Shown here in pieces: positions 6,774 through 13,769 of a stretch of DNA of 39,097 nt. The position numbers were made by a program, and so were the translations under genes. Numbering within the stretch: the first letter of the stretch is position 1; each line of letters begins with the position of its first letter. This DNA is from Lachnospiraceae bacterium. GTDB lineage: Bacteria; Bacillota; Clostridia; Lachnospirales; Lachnospiraceae. The DNA lies in contig JAUNGL010000012.1 in NCBI GenBank assembly GCA_030524665.1, positions 1 through 39,097 on the forward strand, in the 5' to 3' direction. Under the pieces are notes generated by a model. That model did no database searches. It was not told the DNA's origin and saw only the letters and a list, made by a program, of their open reading frames with translations.

Positions 6774-7934
6774 TTATATCTCCTTAATTTTAAAACCATA
6801 TCTGTGTACCATTTCATCTAACATTTCATCGGTAAGGGGGGAGGATCTGACACCGCTTTCCGAGTCAATGAGATAGTATTTTCCTCCTGTTTTCAGGATA
6901 AAAGAATTTTCCGGTGTTATTTCCCGGGCGCCATCCTCTTCGATATCAGCCTTATCCGGCTCATAACCGGGTATTGGTAAAAGCAGATAAGTGCCGCAGA
7001 ACAGGCAGAGAACAAATACGGCGACGGCTCTGAAGTGCTTTGGACTTTCCGGCGTGTGCCGGGCAAGCATATGGAAACGCTCAATCATCGGCTCTTTCTT
7101 CTCCTGAAGGGCAAAAGGTACAGAATACCGGGGGATGAAACGATGTTTTTGTCCGGAAACACTGTGTTTCAAAGAATCCAGAAGAGCTGTCATATATTCC
7201 GGCTTCTGTGTTTCAGATAGCAATCGGATGACTGACATGTCACATCCCAGTTCTAACAGCTGCTCAATATCTTTTCTGGAGACGGATGCAAATGGAATCC
7301 ACCAGAAGATACAGAAAAAAATATCAAACAGGGGTTTTAACAGAGTGTCATATCTGCGGAAATGAATATATTCGTGAAGCAGAATATAAAACATTTCTTC
7401 ATCCGTATAGTCGATATCCGGAAGAAATATCCGTCTGCGGAATGTCCCAATGGCAAAAGGGACACAGGCAAAAGAGCATTTACAGACGGCAGCTCCGGGA
7501 ATGGAAGAAAGTACCGGAAGCAGCTGGCCGTGTACCCGTTCGATCTGTGCGGAATCCCAGACAGGGCATTCTTTCAGGACGGACAGATCCTGAACATGGT
7601 GTCTGGTGAGCTTTATCAATTGTATGGCGGCGGCTGCGCCCCAGAGAATACACAGCAAATCCCCGATTGTAAAGTGGATACCCGGAATAGAGAAACGGTG
7701 TATGGACAGCCAGTAGATCAGGTCGGCATAAACACCTGTCAGTCTGATTCCGCGGGTAAAGGAAAAATCAATCGGTATCAGCAGGCGAATAAAACTCAAA
7801 ATGTACAGAAACAGCAGGACTCTCTGCTCATGCACTCTGGTGAGCTGATACTTTTTCCTGAAAAAATGTATGACTACACTCACAGTGCTGCTGAGGAGAG
7901 CGGCAGTTACGAGTGACATAGGTGTTATTTTCAT
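6774..7934 (-). CDS. M56 (BlaR1/MecR1-type) membrane metallopeptidase without penicillin-binding sensor
   Basis: This 386-aa integral membrane protease has hydrophobic segments near residues 8-25, 38-55, 88-107, 201-217 and about 305-325. The zinc motif HEYIH is at residues 187-191, with a downstream ELGCD segment (228-232) supplying further ligands. In BlaR1 the peptidase cleaves the repressor BlaI after beta-lactam binding to a large C-terminal sensor. Here only about 65 residues follow the last membrane segment, so the penicillin-binding domain is absent and the signal must differ. It is transcribed after a BlaI-type gene (7949-8356) with 14 bp between them. AGGGAG lies 5 nt before the start. 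Confidence 0.85.
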   Translation of the reverse strand: MKITPMSLVTAALLSSTVSVVIHFFRKKYQLTRVHEQRVLLFLYILSFIRLLIPIDFSFTRGIRLTGVYADLIYWLSIHRFSIPGIHFTIGDLLCILWGAAAAIQLIKLTRHHVQDLSVLKECPVWDSAQIERVHGQLLPVLSSIPGAAVCKCSFACVPFAIGTFRRRIFLPDIDYTDEEMFYILLHEYIHFRRYDTLLKPLFDIFFCIFWWIPFASVSRKDIEQLLELGCDMSVIRLLSETQKPEYMTALLDSLKHSVSGQKHRFIPRYSVPFALQEKKEPMIERFHMLARHTPESPKHFRAVAVFVLCLFCGTYLLLPIPGYEPDKADIEEDGAREITPENSFILKTGGKYYLIDSESGVRSSPLTDEMLDEMVHRYGFKIKEI

Positions 7935-7948
7935 TTTATCTCCCTGCG

Positions 7949-8356
7949 TTATCTTTCCTGATTTTGCTGTGTTTTTAACTCCTGAATGATTTCTTCCAGT
8001 TCGGCAATCGTCTGGTCTATGTCGCCGCCTGCGGACTCTCTGGCCATTGCCAGTGCAATGCGGGGAACAGAATCCCTGCCGAAATTCATGGACATGGCAA
8101 GTCTGGCGGCATATTCCTCTTTCGATATAGTCGGTGCAAAAGTGCGGGAATACTTTTTGGAGGATGTCCGGTCAAATCCAGCCACGTGTACGAAGCCCTT
8201 TTTTTCGAGAGAGGACATGACCAGATAAATATACCCTTCCTTCCAATCCTTCAGTTGTTCCATCATGTCCGGTATGGAAAGGGGGCGGTCAGCGTCCCAG
8301 AGAAGATCCATTGCCTGAGATTCCCGGGCAGTCAATGACAGATTTGATTTGCTCAT
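7949..8356 (-). CDS. BlaI/MecI/CopY-family transcriptional repressor
   Basis: This 135-aa winged-helix repressor matches the penicillinase-repressor family, beginning LTARESQAMDLLWDADRPLSIPDM and continuing through VMSSLEKKGFVHVAGFDRTSSKKYSRTF. The start at 8356 (MSKSNL) is preferred to the longer frame from 8443 because AAAGGAG sits 8 nt upstream. It forms an operon with the M56 peptidase and the small exported protein, but no beta-lactamase or PBP gene is nearby. It likely represses its own promoter at 8547-8575 and is relieved by cleavage by its M56 partner, as known for BlaI/BlaR1. Confidence 0.88.
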   Translation of the reverse strand: MSKSNLSLTARESQAMDLLWDADRPLSIPDMMEQLKDWKEGYIYLVMSSLEKKGFVHVAGFDRTSSKKYSRTFAPTISKEEYAARLAMSMNFGRDSVPRIALAMARESAGGDIDQTIAELEEIIQELKTQQNQER

Positions 8357-8546
8357 AGTTAATGCTCCTTTCTTTTTGATTCTCACGCAGCGGACGGACA
8401 GGTCGTGCTGGTATGTCTGCTGATGATGTTGTGTCAGCGGCATGTGTTGGCAACAGCGAAGCAGGGCGCGGATACCTCGAAAATCAAATATCCGGCTGTC
8501 CTGTAATCCTGACAGCGTGTTGAAAACAGTTTGGTATTTAAATTAT

Positions 8547-8575
8547 ATTTTATTGTGAAACAGAAATTTTGTCAA
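8547..8575 (-). promoter_or_regulatory. Promoter of the blaI-blaR1-like operon
   Basis: On the minus strand, -35 TTGACA (8575-8570) and -10 TAAAAT (8552-8547) are 17 bp apart. The -35 box is back to back with a divergent consensus promoter at 8596-8624, leaving about 20 AT-rich bp between them where a shared repressor could act. The leader is about 190 nt long. I see no clear canonical TACAnnTGTA operator. Confidence 0.65.
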
Positions 8576-8595
8576 CTATACAGATATAAATTATA

Positions 8596-8624
8596 TTGAC
8601 AATGTGAAAAAAAGATAATATAAT
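8596..8624 (+). promoter_or_regulatory. Consensus sigma-A promoter facing the YD-repeat gene
   Basis: TTGACA (8596-8601) and TATAAT (8619-8624) with a 17-bp spacer are a perfect consensus. The first gene downstream starts at 8850, giving a leader of about 220 nt. The rest of 8625-8849 is AT-rich, with a small GCAG/CTGC hairpin and no recognised riboswitch. Confidence 0.75.
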
Positions 8625-8849
8625 AATAAAAAATATTAGCATATAGATAAAAATATTAATAATAAGATATAAAACAGAAGTCAAAAATGCAAATGCATGT
8701 TGTCTGATATAAAAAGATGTATGGAGCAGGGAGCTGCATTATGGAAATCCGGGTGGCTTTCTGATACATGCGGAAAGGGGATGGGTCCATTGTGTTGAAA
8801 AAAGAATAAATATAAGCGAAAATGATAGTTCGGTGGAAGGAAGATTATT

Positions 8850-9515
8850 ATGAGAAAAAACAGTAAATTACTGGTATCAGTTGTATCAGCGGGAATTTTT
8901 TTATTTACTGCTTCAATGGAAACTGACGCTGATACACAGAATCTTCTTCGGAAGGCTACTATATATACCGCTGACGGAGCAGAAAAATTAATTCGTTCTT
9001 ATGAGTATGATGACAATGGAAATAAAACAGAGCTTCATTTTTGGGCAATGGGGGCAGATGGTTCCGGATGGACACATACAACGTACGAGTATGATTTATC
9101 TGGAATCCGGACAGGATGCAGTATCAGCGATGACAATAAGAAGCTTCTTGGCACCTGTATGTATGAATACAGCGAAGACGGAAATATAATAACAGAATAT
9201 TCATATGACAATAAGGGAAAATTGATTTTTTATACAATCAATGAGTATGACGGGCAGGACAATCTGGTAAAACAGGAAAATTACTGGGATGATGGTACGT
9301 TAGCGTCCTCAACAGAATATCAGATTCAGTATGATGAAGATGGACGAAAAGAAAAGGCAGCAAGAACAGATAAGTATGAGAGGGAGGAGGGCCAGGAGAC
9401 TGAGGAGTCAGATATAGTTATAGAATATCAATGGGATGAGGAAGGAAATTTGTTGTCAGAGCAGGAATATCAGAACGGTGAGTTGGTAAGTTATATAGAA
9501 TATCAATATGAATAG
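8850..9515 (+). CDS. Exported YD-repeat-like protein
   Basis: This 221-aa protein has a signal peptide (residues 1 to about 27, ending near TDAD). It is then built from repeats of the form YEYDDNGNKTE, YEYSEDGNIITE, EYDGQDNLVKQE, QYDEDGRKEK and YQWDEEGNLLSEQEY. This is the YD-repeat (RHS-repeat) pattern, which forms beta-strand modules in secreted or surface proteins. No toxin domain or RHS core is present, so it is not an RHS toxin. GGAAGG precedes the ATG. The frame ends in TAG at 9513-9515 but stays open for another 52 codons (next entry). It probably acts on the cell surface; the function is unknown. Confidence 0.75.
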   Translation: MRKNSKLLVSVVSAGIFLFTASMETDADTQNLLRKATIYTADGAEKLIRSYEYDDNGNKTELHFWAMGADGSGWTHTTYEYDLSGIRTGCSISDDNKKLLGTCMYEYSEDGNIITEYSYDNKGKLIFYTINEYDGQDNLVKQENYWDDGTLASSTEYQIQYDEDGRKEKAARTDKYEREEGQETEESDIVIEYQWDEEGNLLSEQEYQNGELVSYIEYQYE

Positions 9516-9671
9516 TCATCAGGGGACCAGACTCAGTTGTTGTTTCAAGTGTTGGACGAAAATGTCGGTATCGGTGTTTTAGCTGTTGGCATGAGTACGT
9601 ATTTCCTGAGTGGAAAGGAGATGATACCATTGGGTAGAAAATACCGAAGAGGGAAACGAAAAATGGAGTGA
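9516..9671 (+). pseudogene. In-frame tail after the TAG: cell-wall-anchor-like remnant
   Basis: Directly after the TAG, in the same frame, 51 further codons run to TGA at 9669-9671. They read GDQTQLL, then a hydrophobic stretch VGIGVLAVGMSTYFL, then a basic end KYRRGKRKME. The order Gly-Asp-x-Thr, membrane segment, basic tail is that of sortase sorting signals, though the LPxT part is not visible. It may be the decayed or read-through C-terminus of the upstream protein, or a fragment of another surface protein. It is not expected to be made from its own start. Confidence 0.35.
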
Positions 9672-9783
9672 ATGGTAACAGTTATCGGGAGCATTTGTTT
9701 TGGAAATGAATGCGTGTTACCAGAGATTGACCGATAATATTGCTGCGAACAATTAAGGCTATGCAGGAAGGAGCTATGAATTT

Positions 9784-10467
9784 ATGAAGAAAAAAATTAT
9801 AAACTTAGTTTTCGCATTTTTGTTTTGTATATTTATGCCAATATCTGCTTTTGCAGCATCCGGTAATGGTACGGATATTATTTCGTTTGACGACTTTTAT
9901 TCGGCCTTAAAAGCTGAGTATGCCAAGTATAATGTTGATTTTGAAATTGAAAATCCAAATTATGATTTTTGCTATACTCAGGAGTTCCTTGATGATCAAC
10001 TGGAGTTTGCAAGGACATTTTGTGAGAACCTGGAAGTAATAGTGATGGATAATAATCCTTCGGATAATTTGCCGGATAATATAATTGAAAGCAGATTAAA
10101 CTTGTTTCGGCCATATGCCATGCCGGCTAGATACTCATGGTCTAAAAGTTATACGGTCAGATCCAATACGGCTGCTGTACCTGGTTTTGTTATGGGGACT
10201 GTTTATGTAAGTGGAGATGTAAATCTGCAAAATAGTTTGGTTATATCCCATAGTGGTTATCAAAGAACAACTAATAGTTCCAATGTGGAATCAAATAGTC
10301 TATCTGTGTCTACAAGTATAACAGGTGGTGGAAAAAATGTATATGTTACATTGGATGGGAGAGTGGATTTTGTATGGACTGAGCCAATTCTCGGCTCAGT
10401 ACTTAGAGCTAATGTCTATGGACCATTCTGGGGAGAATCTTTTAGAGCAGAAAATTATGCTATATAG
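9784..10467 (+). CDS. Exported protein of unknown function
   Basis: This 227-aa protein has a clear signal peptide (KKKIINLVFAFLFCIFMPIS, cleavage near residue 25 after AFA). The first mature third is acidic, with DDFYSALKAEYAKYNVDFEIE. The second half is rich in Ser, Thr, Asn and Val and looks beta-stranded. AGGAAGGAG lies about 10 nt upstream of the ATG. The base composition is more AT-rich than the housekeeping genes, and it sits among other accessory exported genes. I do not recognise a family. Confidence 0.7.
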   Translation: MKKKIINLVFAFLFCIFMPISAFAASGNGTDIISFDDFYSALKAEYAKYNVDFEIENPNYDFCYTQEFLDDQLEFARTFCENLEVIVMDNNPSDNLPDNIIESRLNLFRPYAMPARYSWSKSYTVRSNTAAVPGFVMGTVYVSGDVNLQNSLVISHSGYQRTTNSSNVESNSLSVSTSITGGGKNVYVTLDGRVDFVWTEPILGSVLRANVYGPFWGESFRAENYAI

Positions 10468-10615
10468 GAATGCATGGCAGGAGAAGAGAAGTTGACAGGC
10501 GGATGAAAATACAGTGATCACAGACGGGCTGAAAATCCATTATGCGAATAAAACGTGCGGTTTGGCAGTACTGTCAGCCGGGTCATGGAAGTAGCACTTC
10601 CAACGGATTAAGGAT

Positions 10616-10987
10616 ATGCTTGAAGATTCAGGAGCCGGAAAGTATTCATTTGGCTGCAGCCCGCTGTCTGCCAACTTTGAAAAAGAGTATGGGATTACAT
10701 TAGAGAACAGTTCAAGGCTGATGTGGATTGCAGAAGCTGTCTGCGTGAGTATTGTTTTTCTGTGTCTCTGTAAATTATGTGGAAGGCATAATGGAAATAT
10801 AAATATAGTACGCATAATGATCTTAGTGTTTGCCGCTTCCACTGTCATTTTTATGATAATCAGATACATAGGACATGAATTTTGGGGCGGTTTCAACCAT
10901 GTAGCAGTACCAGTGCTCCTGAATGGTATGCTGCTTGCGGTGTCATTGCCGGGCATCCGGAAGGTTTGCTGCAAAATAGAGGAATAG
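10616..10987 (+). CDS. Possible small membrane protein or gene remnant
   Basis: This 123-aa frame has hydrophobic segments near residues 37-55, 66-84 and 95-115, so it could be a three-pass membrane protein. The ribosome site is weak (AAGGAT) and a stop lies eight codons upstream, so the start is uncertain. Between 10468 and 10615 a short unopened stretch translates to GLKIHYANKT, faintly like the start of an ABC ATPase, which may mean this is the edge of decayed export genes. No family is recognised. Confidence 0.35.
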   Translation: MLEDSGAGKYSFGCSPLSANFEKEYGITLENSSRLMWIAEAVCVSIVFLCLCKLCGRHNGNINIVRIMILVFAASTVIFMIIRYIGHEFWGGFNHVAVPVLLNGMLLAVSLPGIRKVCCKIEE

Positions 10988-11033
10988 TCTGCTTGGGAGC
11001 CTGACAAACGGAATCATACAGGTGTTGTACAGG

Positions 11034-11085
11034 GGCAGGAAAAGACGGGAAGAAAGCGATTGCTTTTTACCCGTCTTTTTCTGCC
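11034..11085. terminator. Strong bidirectional terminator
   Basis: The 16-nt arms at 11034-11049 (GGCAGGAAAAGACGGG) and 11070-11085 (CCCGTCTTTTTCTGCC) pair with one mismatch around a 20-nt loop. Internal A and T runs serve either strand. It separates the rightward genes from the leftward sialidase-fold gene. Confidence 0.7.
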
Positions 11086-11130
11086 TGTTACACAGCAGGA
11101 AATGTCATTTTGAGTATGTAAAAATCAGTT

Positions 11131-12312
11131 TTATACTTCCTGCTCGTCAGATGTTTCCATCGCAGCGATTCCGTAGGAGATTTGCAGAAGAACGGGATCC
11201 ATCTGCGTCGGAGCAAGCTGGATCAGTTTGGTATCATTTTCGATCACAGCCATTCCCATACTCCAGCCGGCCTGGTGGATTCGTGAGTCGTAGGAGACGA
11301 GCATATCCACCTGTTCCCACGGCCCTTCACCCAGGTGGTAATTGACAAGGAATTTTCCGGGATCGCGCAGTCCCAGCCAGCCGCTGTCCCGCTTGCCGCT
11401 CAGGATGATCGTTCCGTCTGGCCCGCCGTTCCTGGTCCAGACACAGTAGGGCATGCTGCCGACAAATTTGCCGTCTGCGGTCTGTGCACGCGTGCCGTAC
11501 AGAGCCGGATCGCCGAAGTCCATTCCGTCGTCAGACAGCTTGAAATAGACACCCTGATCCGGATCGTTTACGATCTCATAGCACATGAAATACCGGTTGT
11601 CCGGAAGCTTTGTCACGATTGCCATGCCGGGCCTGCGGATGCCGTCCGGTATCGCGACGACCAGTTTTTCCTCGCCCCAGGTCAGGCCGCCGTCCGGGGA
11701 GGCAATCACTGCGAGACACTGGTTCAGCTTCCGGTCTGTGTGTGGCCGCTCGTCTGTGAAGACGATGGTGAGCTCATTCGCAGCGTTCAGATAGATAAAT
11801 GGCTCCCAGACAGGGCCGAGACAGTCCCAGTTATACTCAACAGGCACTCCGCCCTGCGCATAGGTAGAGCGGTATTCCCAGGTCCTGCCATGATCGCGGC
11901 TCAGATAAAGCTGAAGCTCGGTTCCGATAAAATCAGGCGGATTGTCTTTTTCAAATGCCTGCAGAGGCACTGCATTGCCGGAAAAGAGAATCGTACCTGC
12001 CGGAAGGTCGCCGCACGGTACAGGCAATTCAAAAAGCACAGGCTGAAAACGGATTCCCCAGCCGTTTTTGGTGTCAGCCATGTCGCTGAGATGCTCCCAG
12101 GTTTTGCCGCCGTCCACACTCCGGTAGATCGGGGATACCGGCGGTTCCTTCAGGGTAGAGTGGTCAAAGGTGGCAAGCAGTGTGCCGTTTTCTTCGCCGG
12201 CATGGTGAAGCTCGATGATCCGCGGATAGAGCACGCCGCCGCCCGGATAGACCTCTTCTTTTCGGGGCGCAAAGACAACACCGTTGAATTCTTTTGTGAG
12301 TTTTAGTGCCAT
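11131..12312 (-). CDS. Cytoplasmic sialidase-fold (BNR/Asp-box) glycoside hydrolase
   Basis: This 393-aa protein has no signal peptide. Three Asp boxes of the form S-x-D-x-G-x-T-W occur at residues 65-72 (SVDGGKTW), 138-145 (SRDHGRTW) and 205-212 (SPDGGLTW), marking a six-bladed propeller. A YPR segment near residue 29 lies where sialidases have an Arg-containing motif. Similar folds occur in GH33 sialidases and GH93 exo-arabinanases; I cannot separate these by eye. A cytoplasmic enzyme would act on imported oligosaccharides, so arabino- or galacto-furanosides taken up by an importer like that at 462-5268 are possible (inference). The ATG follows an AGGA ribosome site. The promoter carries a catabolite-repression-like site. 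Confidence 0.8.
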   Translation of the reverse strand: MALKLTKEFNGVVFAPRKEEVYPGGGVLYPRIIELHHAGEENGTLLATFDHSTLKEPPVSPIYRSVDGGKTWEHLSDMADTKNGWGIRFQPVLFELPVPCGDLPAGTILFSGNAVPLQAFEKDNPPDFIGTELQLYLSRDHGRTWEYRSTYAQGGVPVEYNWDCLGPVWEPFIYLNAANELTIVFTDERPHTDRKLNQCLAVIASPDGGLTWGEEKLVVAIPDGIRRPGMAIVTKLPDNRYFMCYEIVNDPDQGVYFKLSDDGMDFGDPALYGTRAQTADGKFVGSMPYCVWTRNGGPDGTIILSGKRDSGWLGLRDPGKFLVNYHLGEGPWEQVDMLVSYDSRIHQAGWSMGMAVIENDTKLIQLAPTQMDPVLLQISYGIAAMETSDEQEV

Positions 12313-12344
12313 TTCATAATCCTCCGTTTCTTTTTGATAAGTTT

Positions 12345-12373
12345 ATTGTAACGTTTTCACAGAAATTACGCAA
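12345..12373 (-). promoter_or_regulatory. Promoter of the sialidase-fold gene with a cre-like site
   Basis: On the minus strand, -35 TTGCGT (12373-12368) and -10 TACAAT (12350-12345) are 17 bp apart. TGAAAACGTTACAA (12359-12346) overlaps the -10 and agrees with the CcpA cre consensus TGWAANCGNTNWCA at 12 of 14 positions. Catabolite repression of a sugar-processing enzyme would fit. Confidence 0.6.
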
Positions 12374-12461
12374 TACAAAGAAAAATAAATTAGAGGTAGC
12401 CTTTTTGATAGCCGTTTGATACAATAAAAACAAATAAAAATATAAAAAAGAGGAGGTTTTT

Positions 12462-13439
12462 ATGAATAAAAGCAGACTAAGAAGAACAGCGTTTCTCTGT
12501 ACGGCAGGACTTTTGCTGAGTGTGCAGGCGAATCTGGCGCAGGCGGAAGAGGGATTTTCCTATGAGGATGTTTCCAACCTGCAGTTCTGGTTCAGCAGCG
12601 GTGCGGGAGCATGGGGGACGACACTGAATGTTCATGAAGATGGTTCCTTTGAGGGCAGCTACCATGATTCGGATATGGGAGATATCGGGGACGGATATCC
12701 GAACGGTACGGTTTATCTGAGCAATTTTTCCGGGCAGTTCGGGGAACCGGAGAAACAAAATGAGTATACCTATTCCGTTGACATTCAGGAAATAGAACTG
12801 GAGCAGAATGCCGGCACGTCGGAAATCATTGATGGGGTACGGTATATTTATAGTGAGCCTTATGGACTGAACGATGCAGAATATGTCCTGTTTTATCTGC
12901 AGGGGGCGCCGCTGGCGGAGCTGCCGGAGGCTTACAGAAGCTGGGTAGGGTATTATGATCTTTCTGCTGCTGAGGAAACTGTACTGCCGTTCACGGGCCT
13001 TTATAATGAGACAGCAGAATCCGGATTTGCCAGTTATGTGTATAAGGAGGAAGAGGTGCAGGTCTTCCCGGATACGCAGCAGTCTGTGATTGATTCAGAA
13101 CTGGAAGCATTGGAGGCAAAAGCGGCGGAGATCGAGACACAGCTCGACAGCGGAATGCTTTCACAGTCCGAATTGAACCAGTTGTCCGGTGAGCTTTATG
13201 TATTATGGGATGATAAGCTGAACTCTATGTGGCAGCGGATCAGGGAAAAACTGCCGAAAGAGGAGATGGACCGTCTGACTGCTGAAGAGCTGGCGTGGAT
13301 TGAAGAAAAGGAAACTTCGGTTGCAGAAGCCGGGGCTGAGTTTGAAGGAGGAAGCATGCAGCCTTTCATAGAAAACAGTACGGCAGCAAATCTTACGAAG
13401 AGCCGTGTCTATGAACTGGCAGATTATTTAAGAGAATAG
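12462..13439 (+). CDS. Exported LprI-like (DUF1311) protein
   Basis: This 325-aa protein has a signal peptide (residues 1 to about 28, ending AQA). A unique N-terminal part (30-205) is followed by a helical C-terminal region (about 207-325) beginning QQSVIDSELEALEAKAAEIE. The segment WDDKLNSMWQRIREKLPKEE is typical of the LprI family of lysozyme-inhibitor-like proteins, where four such helices occur. Roles in protecting the cell wall are known for M. tuberculosis LprI only; function here is inferred. There is no lipobox Cys at the cleavage site. AGAGGAGG lies upstream of the ATG. It is a single-gene unit with no clear terminator; a strong non-terminating hairpin ATCCTGCC/GGCAGGAT (13500-13523) follows. 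Confidence 0.75.
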   Translation: MNKSRLRRTAFLCTAGLLLSVQANLAQAEEGFSYEDVSNLQFWFSSGAGAWGTTLNVHEDGSFEGSYHDSDMGDIGDGYPNGTVYLSNFSGQFGEPEKQNEYTYSVDIQEIELEQNAGTSEIIDGVRYIYSEPYGLNDAEYVLFYLQGAPLAELPEAYRSWVGYYDLSAAEETVLPFTGLYNETAESGFASYVYKEEEVQVFPDTQQSVIDSELEALEAKAAEIETQLDSGMLSQSELNQLSGELYVLWDDKLNSMWQRIREKLPKEEMDRLTAEELAWIEEKETSVAEAGAEFEGGSMQPFIENSTAANLTKSRVYELADYLRE

Positions 13440-13586
13440 ATGCCCAGTATCCGGGATTCCCGTATAGTTTGCCCGGAAACACTCTGTGTCAGGGACGGGA
13501 TCCTGCCCCCAAACAGGCAGGATAAATCCCCGCGGGATAGTTGCCCCGGGAATGGTAATAAGAGTCATCCGGAGTATGATTTCTGG

Positions 13587-13615
13587 TTGACAAAAAAAAT
13601 AACCGCTGGTATTAT
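13587..13615 (+). promoter_or_regulatory. Promoter of glnA-ANTAR operon
   Basis: TTGACA (13587-13592) and TATTAT (13610-13615) are separated by 17 bp. Transcription would begin near 13622, just ahead of the attenuator structures. No GlnR box (TGTNAN7TNACA) is visible, which is notable for a Firmicutes glnA of this class. Confidence 0.8.
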
Positions 13616-13627
13616 GTCGTATTAGAT

Positions 13628-13674
13628 GGACAAGGGGGTTCTTACACAGGTGAAGAATGCCCTTTTTAATTTTT
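13628..13674 (+). promoter_or_regulatory. Leader terminator with hexaloops: probable ANTAR antitermination target
   Basis: The terminator stem pairs 13634-13645 with 13652-13662, then a TTTTTAATTTTT tract follows. Its loop is ACAGGT (13646-13651) closed by C-G. An alternative upstream hairpin, GGAC(13628-31)-AAGGGG-GTTC(13638-41), uses the terminator's 5' strand. Both loops are hexamers with A at position 1 and G at position 4, the known mark of ANTAR RNA targets. Binding to the loop pair would prevent the terminator. The regulator gene follows glnA. The fold is by eye; the second stem is short (3-4 bp), so details are uncertain. Confidence 0.6.
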
Positions 13675-13769
13675 AAACAAAAGCAGTGGCCGTGGTCTTA
13701 GAATGCAGTTACTGTGTAACGAATGCGGAGACAATGAGTGCTGCTGTCAGAAAAGCGAGGAGCGGATTT

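Noticed and set aside
8569-8602. TTGTCAA/TTGACAA inverted pair as a BlaI operator
   Set aside because: The two heptamers are simply the -35 boxes of divergent promoters; the TACAnnTGTA-type operator is not visible.
10468-10615. ABC-ATPase start fragment (GLKIHYANKT)
   Set aside because: Only ten residues are suggestive, a stop follows shortly and there is no P-loop, so no pseudogene is called.
11335-12306. Long open frame on the plus strand opposite the sialidase-fold gene (323 codons)
   Set aside because: The opposite strand has three Asp boxes, a ribosome site, promoter and family match. The plus frame is an antisense shadow with no recognisable protein features.
13500-13523. ATCCTGCC/GGCAGGAT hairpin as terminator of the LprI-like gene
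   Set aside because: The stem is perfect but no T tract follows on either side, so termination is not supported.
13440-13625. 61-codon plus-strand frame after the LprI-like gene
   Set aside because: Begins directly at the previous stop with no ribosome site, is proline/arginine-rich noise and runs through the glnA promoter.
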